From Bacillus sp. NEB1478 (lineage in GTDB: Bacteria > Bacillota > Bacilli > Bacillales > Fictibacillaceae), in NCBI RefSeq assembly GCF_031582965.1, contig NZ_CP134049.1:1054001-1118000 (forward strand): a stretch of 64,000 nucleotides of DNA, given 5' to 3'. The notes beneath the pieces are model-generated. The model was not told where the DNA came from, made no database searches, and worked only from the letters and a program-made list of their open reading frames with translations. A program made the position numbers and the translations under genes. Positions 17,439 through 24,750 of the stretch are shown here, in pieces (position 1 is the stretch's first letter; every line of letters begins with the position of its first letter).

Positions 17439-17603
17439 ATGGATGGTTGGGTAAATGAAACAGGTATTTATAAAAATCTTTCCAAAAGACGCTGGGAATA
17501 CTGGGAAGTAAGCCAGCATGGAATTAAAACTATGGTGTCCTGGCTATGCTGGAATGCGCCTAATGCTGTTTACGAAGAATGGAGTAAATCTGTCCTGCAT
17601 TAA
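17439..17603 (+). CDS. Trp-rich small protein (54 residues)
   Basis: ATG at 17439 follows TAGGAGG by 8 bases. It reads MDGWVNETGIYKNLSKRRWE and holds six Trp in 54 residues (YWEVSQHGIK, WLCWNAP). It has no membrane segment. The strong ribosome site and following terminator-like hairpin support a gene. No known family; function unknown. Confidence 0.68.
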   Translation: MDGWVNETGIYKNLSKRRWEYWEVSQHGIKTMVSWLCWNAPNAVYEEWSKSVLH

Positions 17604-17618
17604 TAATTTTATTTACCT

Positions 17619-17655
17619 GAGTTCCTTCTTTTTTATGAGGGGACTCTTTATTTTT
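17619..17655 (+). terminator. Weak terminator after the 54-residue gene
   Basis: GAGTTCC pairs with GGGACTC (one G-U) around a 13-14 base loop, followed by TTTATTTTTATTT. Confidence 0.55.
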
Positions 17656-17725
17656 ATTTAACTGCACCTGCTTAATTCTTCTTTTAGGTGGTTAAAATGA
17701 TTAACAAAAAGGAGAAGATCAGTGA

Positions 17726-17911
17726 ATGGAGCATCATAAAGGACAGTTGAGACGTGCAGTTGAAGGCAGGAAACAACGCTTGATCCAGCATTTAATTCAT
17801 AAAGGTTTATTTGGATATGAAGATCATAGACACTTAACAGAATTAACATTAACAGAACTAGAATCTGAATGGAAATTTGCCCAGGGCTTACATGAAGATC
17901 ATATTAGTTAA
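17726..17911 (+). CDS. Fur-regulated basic protein (FbpA/FbpB) family small protein
   Basis: 61 residues: QLRRAVEGRKQRLIQHLIHK then GLFGYEDHRHLTELTLTELE. The pattern of a basic helix (KRxxLIxxLIxxGxF) followed by LTELTLTELE is that of the FbpA/FbpB small proteins, which in B. subtilis act with the FsrA sRNA in the iron-sparing response. AAAGGAG precedes the ATG. I see no convincing Fur box upstream, so iron control is not shown here. Confidence 0.7.
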   Translation: MEHHKGQLRRAVEGRKQRLIQHLIHKGLFGYEDHRHLTELTLTELESEWKFAQGLHEDHIS

Positions 17912-18024
17912 ATAAGAAAATAGTTTTTGTTCCACTGCTTTCCCTTATTTGGTATAATATCCCTAACTATAGGAATATTGATTTATTTTTACGACAAAAA
18001 AACTAAAAATATGCCATAAATCGT

Positions 18025-18110
18025 TTGATAAAGGCAAACTCATTGAAAAATGGGGACGCAAAGCTAAAGGGGCTTCATTTCTATAATATGCCAGCCAGCT
18101 ACCTTACGAA
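18025..18110 (+). ncRNA. Cyclic-di-GMP-I (GEMM) riboswitch
   Basis: Core elements in order: AAGGCAAAC, the P2 hairpin CATT-GAAA-AATG with its GAAA tetraloop, GGGGACGCAAAGC, and a 3' arm CAGCTACCTT that closes P1 with AAGG. These are the conserved GEMM-I nucleotides. A TATAAT lies at 17953. After the aptamer, ATCCTT (18117-18122) can pair with AAGGA of the ribosome site at 18139, so control of translation is likely. The downstream gene codes for a 62-residue membrane protein. Confidence 0.93.
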
Positions 18111-18154
18111 AAAAAATCCTTCGATTTATGTACCATTTAAGGAGGATATGAAGT

Positions 18155-18343
18155 ATGCATAATCCGTTTTTATTTCTATCCTGGTCAGTTTTAGGACCAT
18201 TTATCGTCTTTATTTTTTGCTTTGGTTTATTTTTATTCCTGTCTTTGAAAAAGAAAAATAAAGACACACACCTGATTGACATCTTTACGAACATACTTAT
18301 TATCATTGGTGCAATTGCCTGGGTTGTGATTACTAGTAAGTAA
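18155..18343 (+). CDS. Small membrane protein under c-di-GMP riboswitch control
   Basis: 62 residues with two hydrophobic segments: FLSWSVLGPFIVFIFCFGLF-type at about 5-28, a basic hinge KKKNKD, and IFTNILIIIGAIAWVVI at about 42-60. AAGGAGG lies 9 bases before ATG 18155. No family recognised. Because a c-di-GMP aptamer heads the transcript, the protein is probably part of the motile/sessile switch of this organism; that is inference. Confidence 0.8.
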   Translation: MHNPFLFLSWSVLGPFIVFIFCFGLFLFLSLKKKNKDTHLIDIFTNILIIIGAIAWVVITSK

Positions 18344-18434
18344 GTGTATCCATCGGAAATTACCAAATTTTTAGTAAGGATTCACACGTTAGCCTCACGA
18401 TATAATGGTTTTATACATGGAAGGGGGCTTTCAA

Positions 18435-18623
18435 ATGAAACACAAGGATCCAAAGAATTTCACTGCAGAGGAAAAAGATTTACTCATCGATACATTATTA
18501 AATCAAGGATATGCATATGAGGTCGTTGATTCAGAATTAAAAGATTTAGAATATGATCTAAAACCAGGTTATGAATCTAAGGTAAGAAAATTGAACATGC
18601 TTCTTAAAAAATTACATAGTTAA
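18435..18623 (+). CDS. Small acidic/basic helical protein (62 residues)
   Basis: Reads MKHKDPKNFTAEEKDLLIDT, then LLNQGYAYEVVDSELKDLEY and a basic end (KVRKLNMLLKKLHS). ATG at 18435 follows AAGGGGG. Predicted all-helical and soluble. Not recognised. It lies 91 bases after the riboswitch-controlled gene with no terminator between, so it may be partly cotranscribed. Confidence 0.7.
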   Translation: MKHKDPKNFTAEEKDLLIDTLLNQGYAYEVVDSELKDLEYDLKPGYESKVRKLNMLLKKLHS

Positions 18624-18635
18624 AATAAAAAATAA

Positions 18636-18677
18636 AGCAAAAGATCCTAGTGTGATAGGTTCTTTTGCTTTTTTATA
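18636..18677 (+). terminator. Terminator after the 62-residue helical protein gene
   Basis: AGCAAAAGATCCTA pairs with TAGGTTCTTTTGCT (one mismatch), followed by TTTTTTATAT. It may also serve the convergent gene that ends at 18693. Confidence 0.88.
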
Positions 18678-18692
18678 TGTTCCAATTATTTT

Positions 18693-18905
18693 TTAAGTAT
18701 CCAATAAACCTTTTCTTCTGGCTTCCATTCGCCATTCTGCTTCTTTTACTAATCTCTTTGGCAGTTTCCCTCTGTTTTTCAAAAAAGACCAGTACGTCAA
18801 ATATTGCTGCGGTCTAGAGACAGGAGAAACATTTCTTGCGTATTCCCACCATGAAATTTCATTTGCCTCCAGACGGATAAGATACAGATCATCGCCTTTT
18901 ACCAT
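18693..18905 (-). CDS. Small protein of unknown function (70 residues)
   Basis: Reads MVKGDDLYLIRLEANEISWW, then EYARNVSPVSRPQQYLTYWS and a basic C-terminus (KLPKRLVKEAEWRMEARRKG). AGGAG is 8 bases before ATG 18905. No membrane segment; no family recognised. The mix of aromatic and basic residues suggests a compact soluble fold. Confidence 0.65.
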   Translation of the reverse strand: MVKGDDLYLIRLEANEISWWEYARNVSPVSRPQQYLTYWSFLKNRGKLPKRLVKEAEWRMEARRKGLLDT

Positions 18906-19112
18906 CAAACTCACTCCTGTCTTGCTCTCATTACCAATAGTATGGACAGATTAAAATAAAATAACCGAAAAAACATGGCACTTTAGATTATGCAAAGAAA
19001 TGCTACCCGGTTTGGGACAAAAAGTAATTTTTTAATTAGGCAGGATTTAAGTTTTGAAGCTTGAATCTTTTAACTACATAAATGGAAGCTATGAGATGTG
19101 GAGGTGGTCCGT

Positions 19113-19376
19113 TTGGAGCAAGTTCTCTTGTTTTCATCGCTTTTAGCTCCGCTTGTCACTGCATTTATGGAGCTGTTAAAAAGAACTTTTTCAATTCCTA
19201 AAAAGTATATCCCGATCTGCAGTTTCTTTGTAGGATTGTGCATTGGATTTATGGCCGCTCCCTTTACAGATATGGGCGCAGAGCTAAGGCTGTGGTCGGG
19301 AGGCATTGCAGGATTGGCAGCAACTGGTTTGTATGAAATCGGGAAAAAAGGTAAAAAATCAAAAAGAACATGTTGA
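19113..19376 (+). CDS. A118-type phage holin family protein
   Basis: 87 residues with two or three membrane helices: a helix with ASLL-like start at about 5-20, IPKKYIPICSFFVGLCIGFM at about 31-50, and LRLWSGGIAGLAATGLYEIG, followed by the basic tail KKGKKSKRTC. The IPKxYIP...RLWSGGIAGLAATGLYE pattern is that of listeriophage A118 holin (Phage_holin_5_1). TTG at 19113 is 8 bases from GGAGG; a GTG at 19098 lies before the site. No endolysin or other phage gene is nearby, so it is an orphan holin-like gene. Confidence 0.78.
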   Translation: MEQVLLFSSLLAPLVTAFMELLKRTFSIPKKYIPICSFFVGLCIGFMAAPFTDMGAELRLWSGGIAGLAATGLYEIGKKGKKSKRTC

Positions 19377-19495
19377 GGAAAGATTAAATTCATTGGGTAC
19401 AATTTTCCTATTAACCAGATTTAGGGTTTCAGAACTTAAGATACCGTGAATAATCTATAGTATAGAAACAAAAACAATGACGGGTGGTGGACCTC

Positions 19496-20050
19496 GTGAA
19501 GGCTTTTATAGCACTTTGTTTTACTGTTTTACTATCATTACTATTTGTACCTCATATTCCCGAAAATGTTCAAGAAAAATCAGGAACTTCTGATAAAATA
19601 ATAAATCAGCCAGTAAATGCTGAAGAAAAGAACAAAGAAACAGCGACTCAAGATGAACAAGTGCCTGCATTTAACGAAAGCACAGCAAAAGAAAATGCAG
19701 CACTATTCATGGAAGCACTTAAACAGGAATCCGATGAAAACTATAAGGTTATAAACTATTCTACAAAAGAAGAATATATAACGTATCTTAAGAACTATGT
19801 TTCAGATAATCTTGCTGAATATTACACGAATGGTTTATATGAGGAAAGGGAAGGTTCTCTTTATATCATACCAACAGAACTTCCTCCTTGGCTGGAACAA
19901 GAACAGCCTGTAGATATTAAACAACTTTCAGATACTTCATACAGAGTATATCAGAAAAATTCTTCTGAACTTTATGGGGCATACAAAATAACATTAGGTT
20001 ATGAATATATGGATGGCAAGTGGATCATAACTTATGCATCTGTTGATTAA
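19496..20050 (+). CDS. Exported protein of unknown function (184 residues)
   Basis: Starts MKAFIALCFTVLLSLLFVPH, a signal peptide or anchor without a lipobox. A charged linker follows to about 65. The folded part (70-184) begins ESTAKENAALFMEALKQESD and ends with a beta-rich section (YRVYQKNSSELYGAYKITLG, GKWIITYASVD) like NTF2/DUF-type extracytoplasmic domains. I cannot name the family. GTG at 19496 follows GGTGGTGG; an upstream GTG at 19484 is possible. Confidence 0.75.
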   Translation: MKAFIALCFTVLLSLLFVPHIPENVQEKSGTSDKIINQPVNAEEKNKETATQDEQVPAFNESTAKENAALFMEALKQESDENYKVINYSTKEEYITYLKNYVSDNLAEYYTNGLYEEREGSLYIIPTELPPWLEQEQPVDIKQLSDTSYRVYQKNSSELYGAYKITLGYEYMDGKWIITYASVD

Positions 20051-20076
20051 AACATGGGAGTTTCCCATGTTTTTTC
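20051..20076 (+). terminator. Terminator after the exported-protein gene
   Basis: AACATGGGA and TCCCATGTT form a near-perfect stem with a very short loop, followed by TTTTT. Confidence 0.85.
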
Positions 20077-20090
20077 ACGATTACACAGGA

Positions 20091-20120
20091 TTGGACTTTA
20101 CAAGTTATGGACTTTACAAT
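20091..20120 (+). promoter_or_regulatory. ytkD promoter overlapped by a 12-bp direct repeat
   Basis: TGGACTTTACAA occurs perfectly at 20092-20103 and 20108-20119 (16-base period). TTGGAC (20091) and TACAAT (20115) could serve as -35 and -10 with 18 bases between. The repeat thus covers the whole putative promoter and could be a regulator site. Confidence 0.4.
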
Positions 20121-20149
20121 AGAGGAAACAATCGATATGGAGAAGTGCG

Positions 20150-20629
20150 ATGGAAATCATAACATTCAAAGATTTTTATAACAACACAGTACAGCTGTCA
20201 TTTTCAGACCACCCTTTTTCTGAATCTCCAAAACATGTGTGGTGTCTCTGTAAATTTAAAGATCAATGGCTCTTAACTGAACATCCGAGACGAGGCATCG
20301 AATTTCCTGGCGGGAAAGTCGAACCAGGCGAAACAGCTGATGAAGCTGCAATTCGTGAAGTTTTTGAAGAAACAGGAGGCAGTGTTTCTGAACTGAAGTA
20401 TATTGGACAGTATTATGTTGAGGGTAAAGGCGGAAAAATAATTAAAAATATTTATGTGGTAAAAGTCGATAAAATATTGTTGAAACATCGTTATTTTGAA
20501 ACCAATGGACCTGTATTAATGAGCGATCTTCCAGAGGATGTTGCAACGAACAAATCATTTAGCTTTATGATGAAAGACCAGGTGTTAGAAGAGAGCATGA
20601 AATATGCACTGCAACATTCCCTGGTCTAA
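20150..20629 (+). CDS. ytkD: Nudix hydrolase YtkD (8-oxo-dGTPase type)
   Basis: 159 residues. The Nudix box is complete: GGKVEPGETADEAAIREVFE continuing ETGG, matching GX5EX7REUXEEXGU. B. subtilis YtkD (158 residues) sanitises 8-oxo-dGTP and also acts as an RNA pyrophosphohydrolase in vitro. Position next to the ytl ABC genes, ytmA and pckA repeats the B. subtilis order, which supports orthology. Confidence 0.92.
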   Translation: MEIITFKDFYNNTVQLSFSDHPFSESPKHVWCLCKFKDQWLLTEHPRRGIEFPGGKVEPGETADEAAIREVFEETGGSVSELKYIGQYYVEGKGGKIIKNIYVVKVDKILLKHRYFETNGPVLMSDLPEDVATNKSFSFMMKDQVLEESMKYALQHSLV

Positions 20630-20637
20630 TAATAAGT

Positions 20638-21414
20638 TTAAGAGTGATGTTTGATCAATCTTTTCTCAAGATATCCGACGACCTGATACATAAGAGTGGC
20701 TAATACGGCGATGATTAAGAGACTTAACAAGACTAAAGTAAAATTAAATACTTGGAACCCATAAATAATCATATAACCCAGCCCTTGTTTGGAAACGAGA
20801 AACTCGCCAACGATTACCCCGACCCAGGACAGCCCAACATTTACTTTAAGGCAAGAAATGATAGTAGGGAAACACGCAGGGAGAATGACTTCTTTAAAAC
20901 AATGTTTTTTCCCGCCGCCAAATGAACGAACTACTTTTACATAATTGGCATCTACGTTTTGAAAAGCCGAGTAAACAACAAGGGTAGTAATAATTACAGA
21001 GATCAGGATTCCCATTGCAATAATCGATCCGAAATTAGGTCCGATTGCAACGATTAATATTGGTCCTAGAGCTACTTTAGGCATGGCATTCAAAATAACA
21101 AGGTAAGGATCCAGTACCTTAGAAAGAAATGGCGACCACCAGAGAAGAGCTGCAATTAAAGTTCCTAGTAATGTTCCTAAAATAAACCCTAAAACAGTCT
21201 CGCCGAGCGTTACTGCCACATGGATGTAAAGTGAACCATCTGTTACTTTTTCAAAAAAAAGAGTTCCTATTTTAGATGGTGAACTAAACAATAGTGGATT
21301 TATCCAGCCTTGTTTGGAAAAGAATTCCCAAACTGAAAAAAACAGAAGAAAAATGAACACCTGGACGAGCAGGATGTTTCGTTTTTCTTTTTTAATAGAC
21401 AGGAGATAATCCAT
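20638..21414 (-). CDS. ytlD: ABC transporter permease, nitrate/sulfonate/taurine type (YtlD)
   Basis: 258 residues with six membrane helices. The EAA loop for ATPase contact is [21 protein letters not shown]. It resembles SsuC/TauC and thiamine-precursor permeases. Last gene of a three-gene operon (binding protein, ATPase, permease). ATG 21414 lies 10 bases after the ATPase stop but has a poor ribosome site; a TTG at 21444 inside the ATPase gene has GGAGGAG upstream and would add ten residues. Substrate not known. Confidence 0.88.
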   Translation of the reverse strand: MDYLLSIKKEKRNILLVQVFIFLLFFSVWEFFSKQGWINPLLFSSPSKIGTLFFEKVTDGSLYIHVAVTLGETVLGFILGTLLGTLIAALLWWSPFLSKVLDPYLVILNAMPKVALGPILIVAIGPNFGSIIAMGILISVIITTLVVYSAFQNVDANYVKVVRSFGGGKKHCFKEVILPACFPTIISCLKVNVGLSWVGVIVGEFLVSKQGLGYMIIYGFQVFNFTLVLLSLLIIAVLATLMYQVVGYLEKRLIKHHS

Positions 21415-21424
21415 GTGGTTCTTA

Positions 21425-22201
21425 CTAAAGGTCGTTTTGTTCAATGTTCTCCAACTCCTCCCATATTTGCTGAAAAGTTGCTGAAAAATCTGGATGCTGT
21501 CTTGCCTCGAAGGGTAGGAGGTTTCTAAGGCTTTCAGGCATTTTAAACGTACGGAAAATGCGTCCTGGATTATTAGATAATAAAACCACTGTATCACTCA
21601 TCGCGATAGCTTCGCCGATATCATGCGTTACGAGAATCGCAGTCTTACCATGCTCTTTTAAAGTGGATAAGACAAGATCTTCCAGCTTGAGTTTTGTTTG
21701 ATAATCTAGAGCAGAGAAGGGTTCATCGAGTAAAAGCAGTTTAGGCTGGGTGGCTAATGTTCTGACAAGTGCCACCCTTTGCCTCATCCCTCCAGAAAGC
21801 TCTGAGGGATATTTGCTTTTTGTATGTTCAAGCCCTATTTCTTTTAATAGTGAAAAGGCATTTTGGATGTGTTCCTTCGTATCTAGATGCCTTAGTTTTA
21901 GACCAATCATAATGTTCTCTTCAATCGTTTTCCAAGGAAACAAATAATCCTGCTGGAGCATATAACCAATTTTGGGATGAGGCTTGCTGACACTCTGATT
22001 ATTGACGATTACTGATCCAGCAGTAGGAATCAATAGACCTGCAATGATTGATAAAAGAGTTGACTTTCCGCATCCACTAGGTCCTAGTAAGGATAAGAAC
22101 TCTCCATCATTTACGGAAAGCGAAATATCTTCTAAGGCCGTTGTGGCAGAGGTTTTGGAAAAGTAGGTCTGACCGACTGATTTTAACTGCAAAAAGGCCA
22201 C
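21425..22201 (-). CDS. ytlC: ABC transporter ATP-binding protein (YtlC)
   Basis: 258 residues of the SsuB/TauB class. Walker A is GPSGCGKST, the Q-loop lies in [12 protein letters not shown], the signature is [11 protein letters not shown], Walker B is [11 protein letters not shown] and the H-loop is LVTHD. All ATPase elements are intact. It starts 20 bases after the binding-protein gene with AGGAGGGATC. It drives the YtlA-YtlC-YtlD importer. Confidence 0.93.
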   Translation of the reverse strand: MAFLQLKSVGQTYFSKTSATTALEDISLSVNDGEFLSLLGPSGCGKSTLLSIIAGLLIPTAGSVIVNNQSVSKPHPKIGYMLQQDYLFPWKTIEENIMIGLKLRHLDTKEHIQNAFSLLKEIGLEHTKSKYPSELSGGMRQRVALVRTLATQPKLLLLDEPFSALDYQTKLKLEDLVLSTLKEHGKTAILVTHDIGEAIAMSDTVVLLSNNPGRIFRTFKMPESLRNLLPFEARQHPDFSATFQQIWEELENIEQNDL

Positions 22202-22221
22202 GACGATCCCTCCTAAAACAC

Positions 22222-23229
22222 TTATTTTATTGCTTTTTTAGCCAAAGATGTATCGACTAGAATGTTATAATCTACTTTCTTTGGAAGCTCTCCAGCCTCA
22301 TCCATAATCTTCTGAAGATTGTTCCATTCTTCTTCATCCAAAATTGGATTCAATGCATAACTGTGCTGACTCTTATAACGCTCAACAACCGTTTCAATCA
22401 ATTCAATAGGGGTATCTTCAAAGTATGGAGAGATTACTTTTGCTATTTCTTTTGATGAATGGTTTTCGACCCATAGCTGTGCTTTGTATAATCCTTTTGT
22501 GAATTTCTCAAGAGATTTTTTATTATCTTTCATGTAGCTTTCTTTCGCCATGAAAGTGGTGTAAGGAATTTTTCCTGATTCTTCACCAAACGATGCAACG
22601 ATATATCCAATTCCTTTTTCTTCAAACTGGCTTGCTTGTGGTTCAAACAACTGAACATAGTCACCAGTTCCGGAAGCAAATGCGTTAGCTATATTGGCAA
22701 AATCGATATTCTGAATCATGGTTAAATCCTTTTTTGGATCGATGCCATGTTTTTTCAGACCGAATTCTCCAGCCATTTGCGGCATTCCGCCTTTACGCTG
22801 ACCAAGGAACGTACTGCCTTTTAACTGTTCCCAAGAAAAGAATTCTGGCTTTTCACGTGCAACTAAAAAAGTTCCGTCCGTTTGGGTTAACTGTGCGAAA
22901 TTGATTACGGGATCAGTCGAATCTTGTGCATGTACATAGATTGTCGTTTCAGATCCGACAAGGGCAACATCTGCTCCATCTGATAATAATGCTGTCATCG
23001 TTTTGTCTCCGCCCCAAGTAGTGGTTAGCTTAACGTTTAAGCCTTCCTCTTTAAAAAATCCTTTTTCTATTGCAACGTATTGAGGGGCATAAAAAATAGA
23101 GCGGGTAACTTCAGCAATTCTTACAGTTTCTTGTTTTGATTTGGAGTTGCTGTTACAGCCGGCAAGTAAAAAAGAAAACGCGAGTAAACAAGCAAAGAGT
23201 ACGGTGATTTTTCGTTTTAACTGTCTCAT
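22222..23229 (-). CDS. ytlA: ABC transporter substrate-binding lipoprotein (YtlA, NMT1/SsuA type)
   Basis: 335 residues. Lipoprotein signal MRQLKRKITVLFACLLAFSF with lipobox LLAGC. The mature part is of the NMT1/SsuA fold (YAPQYVAIEKGFFKEEGLNV, DVALVGSETTIYVHAQ). The ligand could be a thiamine-pyrimidine-type precursor, sulfonate or riboflavin-like molecule; nothing here decides it. ATG 23229 follows AGGAGG by 8 bases. It is divergent from ytmA. No riboswitch is visible before it, which argues against thiamine-type regulation. Confidence 0.88.
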   Translation of the reverse strand: MRQLKRKITVLFACLLAFSFLLAGCNSNSKSKQETVRIAEVTRSIFYAPQYVAIEKGFFKEEGLNVKLTTTWGGDKTMTALLSDGADVALVGSETTIYVHAQDSTDPVINFAQLTQTDGTFLVAREKPEFFSWEQLKGSTFLGQRKGGMPQMAGEFGLKKHGIDPKKDLTMIQNIDFANIANAFASGTGDYVQLFEPQASQFEEKGIGYIVASFGEESGKIPYTTFMAKESYMKDNKKSLEKFTKGLYKAQLWVENHSSKEIAKVISPYFEDTPIELIETVVERYKSQHSYALNPILDEEEWNNLQKIMDEAGELPKKVDYNILVDTSLAKKAIK

Positions 23230-23255
23230 GTATGGTCCTCCTGCACATCGGAATG

Positions 23256-23267
23256 AAGTCATGACTT
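23256..23267. promoter_or_regulatory. Perfect 12-bp palindrome between ytlA and ytmA
   Basis: AAGTCATGACTT is its own reverse complement and sits in the 104-base divergent region, close to where the ytlA promoter should lie. It could be an operator, but a 12-bp palindrome also occurs by chance. Confidence 0.3.
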
Positions 23268-23333
23268 TTATGTAATAATGTATGTGATTGCCTAAAATGT
23301 GTGTTTGCCCACTAATTAACAAGGAGTGAAGGA

Positions 23334-24128
23334 ATGAAAAGAGGAAAAATTCTAGAATGGCAGCGATTTCCTTCTCCACATCCAACGATTCGGCTATATG
23401 TTGTAACCTATTTAAACGAAGGTTTAAAAATAAAAGGACTAGCAGCTATTCCAGGCGGAAAAGGTCCTTTTCCGGGTTTTTTATATTTAAGAGGCGGTAT
23501 TAAATCGGTTGGGATGGTAAGAATTGCGAGAATCATTCAATTTGCCTCACAAGGATTCGTCGTTATGGCACCTTATTATCGAGGCAATTTAGGCGGTGAA
23601 GGAAATGAAGATTTTGCTGGAAAAGACAGAACAGATGCTTTTGCTGCTTTTGATGTATTAAAACAATTTCCAAAGGTAGATCAAGATGAGATTCATGTGT
23701 TTGGATTTTCGCGGGGAGGACCCATGGCCTTATTTACAGCTATTGAATTTCCAGAAATACGATCGATCGTAACTTGGGGAGGTGTAACCGATATGGCGGC
23801 AACCTATCGGGAAAGAGAAGACCTTCGCAGGATGATGAAGCGGGTCATAGGTGGAACTCCTGATAAATATCCAGAAGAATACGAGTGGAGATCTCCGTTG
23901 TTTTATTGTAATGAATTACATATTCCATTGCTGGCGATACACGGAATGAAGGATGAGAATGTACTGGTTCATCATACAATCGACATTGAAAAAAGATTAA
24001 AAGAGTTAGACAAACCTTGCGAAACATGGATTTACCCTGCTTATACACATTACTTCCCGCCAAAAGAAAACAGGAGAATTACATATGCATTGTGTGAGTG
24101 GATGAAAGGATATAAGAAAAGGAGCTGA
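23334..24128 (+). CDS. ytmA: Alpha/beta hydrolase, prolyl oligopeptidase (S9) type YtmA
   Basis: 264 residues. Nucleophile elbow GFSRGG at about 125-130, oxyanion area LRGGIK, acid in HGMKDENV (about 208-215) and catalytic His in YTHYF (about 240). The fold resembles the catalytic domain of S9 peptidases, without a propeller. ATG 23334 follows AAGGAG. Next to ytlACD as in B. subtilis. Natural substrate unknown. Confidence 0.88.
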   Translation: MKRGKILEWQRFPSPHPTIRLYVVTYLNEGLKIKGLAAIPGGKGPFPGFLYLRGGIKSVGMVRIARIIQFASQGFVVMAPYYRGNLGGEGNEDFAGKDRTDAFAAFDVLKQFPKVDQDEIHVFGFSRGGPMALFTAIEFPEIRSIVTWGGVTDMAATYREREDLRRMMKRVIGGTPDKYPEEYEWRSPLFYCNELHIPLLAIHGMKDENVLVHHTIDIEKRLKELDKPCETWIYPAYTHYFPPKENRRITYALCEWMKGYKKRS

Positions 24129-24141
24129 ATTGTTCAGCTCC
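24121..24141 (-). terminator. Hairpin between ytmA and the TetR gene
   Basis: GGAGCTGAA and TTCAGCTCC form a perfect 9-bp stem with a 3-base loop. Read on the minus strand it is followed by TTTTCTT, so it ends the MFS-TetR transcript; on the plus strand there is no T run. Confidence 0.7.
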
Positions 24142-24750
24142 CTACAAGTTCTCTACACCTAACATCGTTCCCAGCTGGTGTAAGAAAAGGTCAATCTGTT
24201 CATTGTAATTTAGATCGTTTTTGGAGATGACAATAGCGGCGATGTGCAGTCCATCATTGAACGTAATATAGTATTTGGCGATGGTTTCAGGTGAGTACTT
24301 CGGGTGAAATTCTCCATTTTTAACACCTTGTTCGATCATATTGACCAATTGCTCAATCGCGAATTGATATCGATTTTTAAAGAAGGCTGTTTTTTCGCGT
24401 CTTTTTATTAAGAAATATTCGATTTGCACAGCACTAAATGCATCTTCGTCGTCTTTTAAGTCTTTATAACTTTTAAATTCCGCTTTTAATGCTTCCCAAA
24501 TAGATGGCTTATCGGTTAATATTTTTACTTCCTTCTCATAAGCTTCGTTCATAGACTCTAAAATAGATAGAAATAAATCTTCTTTATTGGAAAAATAGGA
24601 GTATACTCCGCCTCTGCTTAAGTCCACTGCATCAATTACATCCTGCATGACAAAGGCTTCATACCCTTTCTTTTTAAATATCTTTTTTGCTGCCTCAAGG
24701 ATATTACGCTTCCGCTCTTCTTTGTGGCTGTCCTTTACTTTCGGTGACAT
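24142..24750 (-). CDS. TetR/AcrR-family regulator (YfiR-like)
   Basis: 202 residues. Helix-turn-helix at about 12-58 (RKRNILEAAKKIFKKKGYEA, DVIDAVDLSRGGVYSYFSNK). The C-terminal ligand domain is all helical. It overlaps the end of the efflux-pump gene by 47 bases on the same strand, so it is translated from the same mRNA. The paired palindromes at 26017-26054 upstream of the pump are the obvious binding sites, giving autoregulation. B. subtilis yfiR-yfiS is the same kind of pair. Confidence 0.88.
   Translation of the reverse strand: MSPKVKDSHKEERKRNILEAAKKIFKKKGYEAFVMQDVIDAVDLSRGGVYSYFSNKEDLFLSILESMNEAYEKEVKILTDKPSIWEALKAEFKSYKDLKDDEDAFSAVQIEYFLIKRREKTAFFKNRYQFAIEQLVNMIEQGVKNGEFHPKYSPETIAKYYITFNDGLHIAAIVISKNDLNYNEQIDLFLHQLGTMLGVENL

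Noticed and set aside
17604-17725. Search for a Fur box before the FbpA/B-like gene
   Set aside because: No sequence close to TGATAATNATTATCA is present, so iron regulation is not claimed.
23230-23333. Possible thiamine or SAM riboswitch before the ytlA transporter operon
   Set aside because: The gap is only 104 bases and contains no TPP or S-box conserved block.
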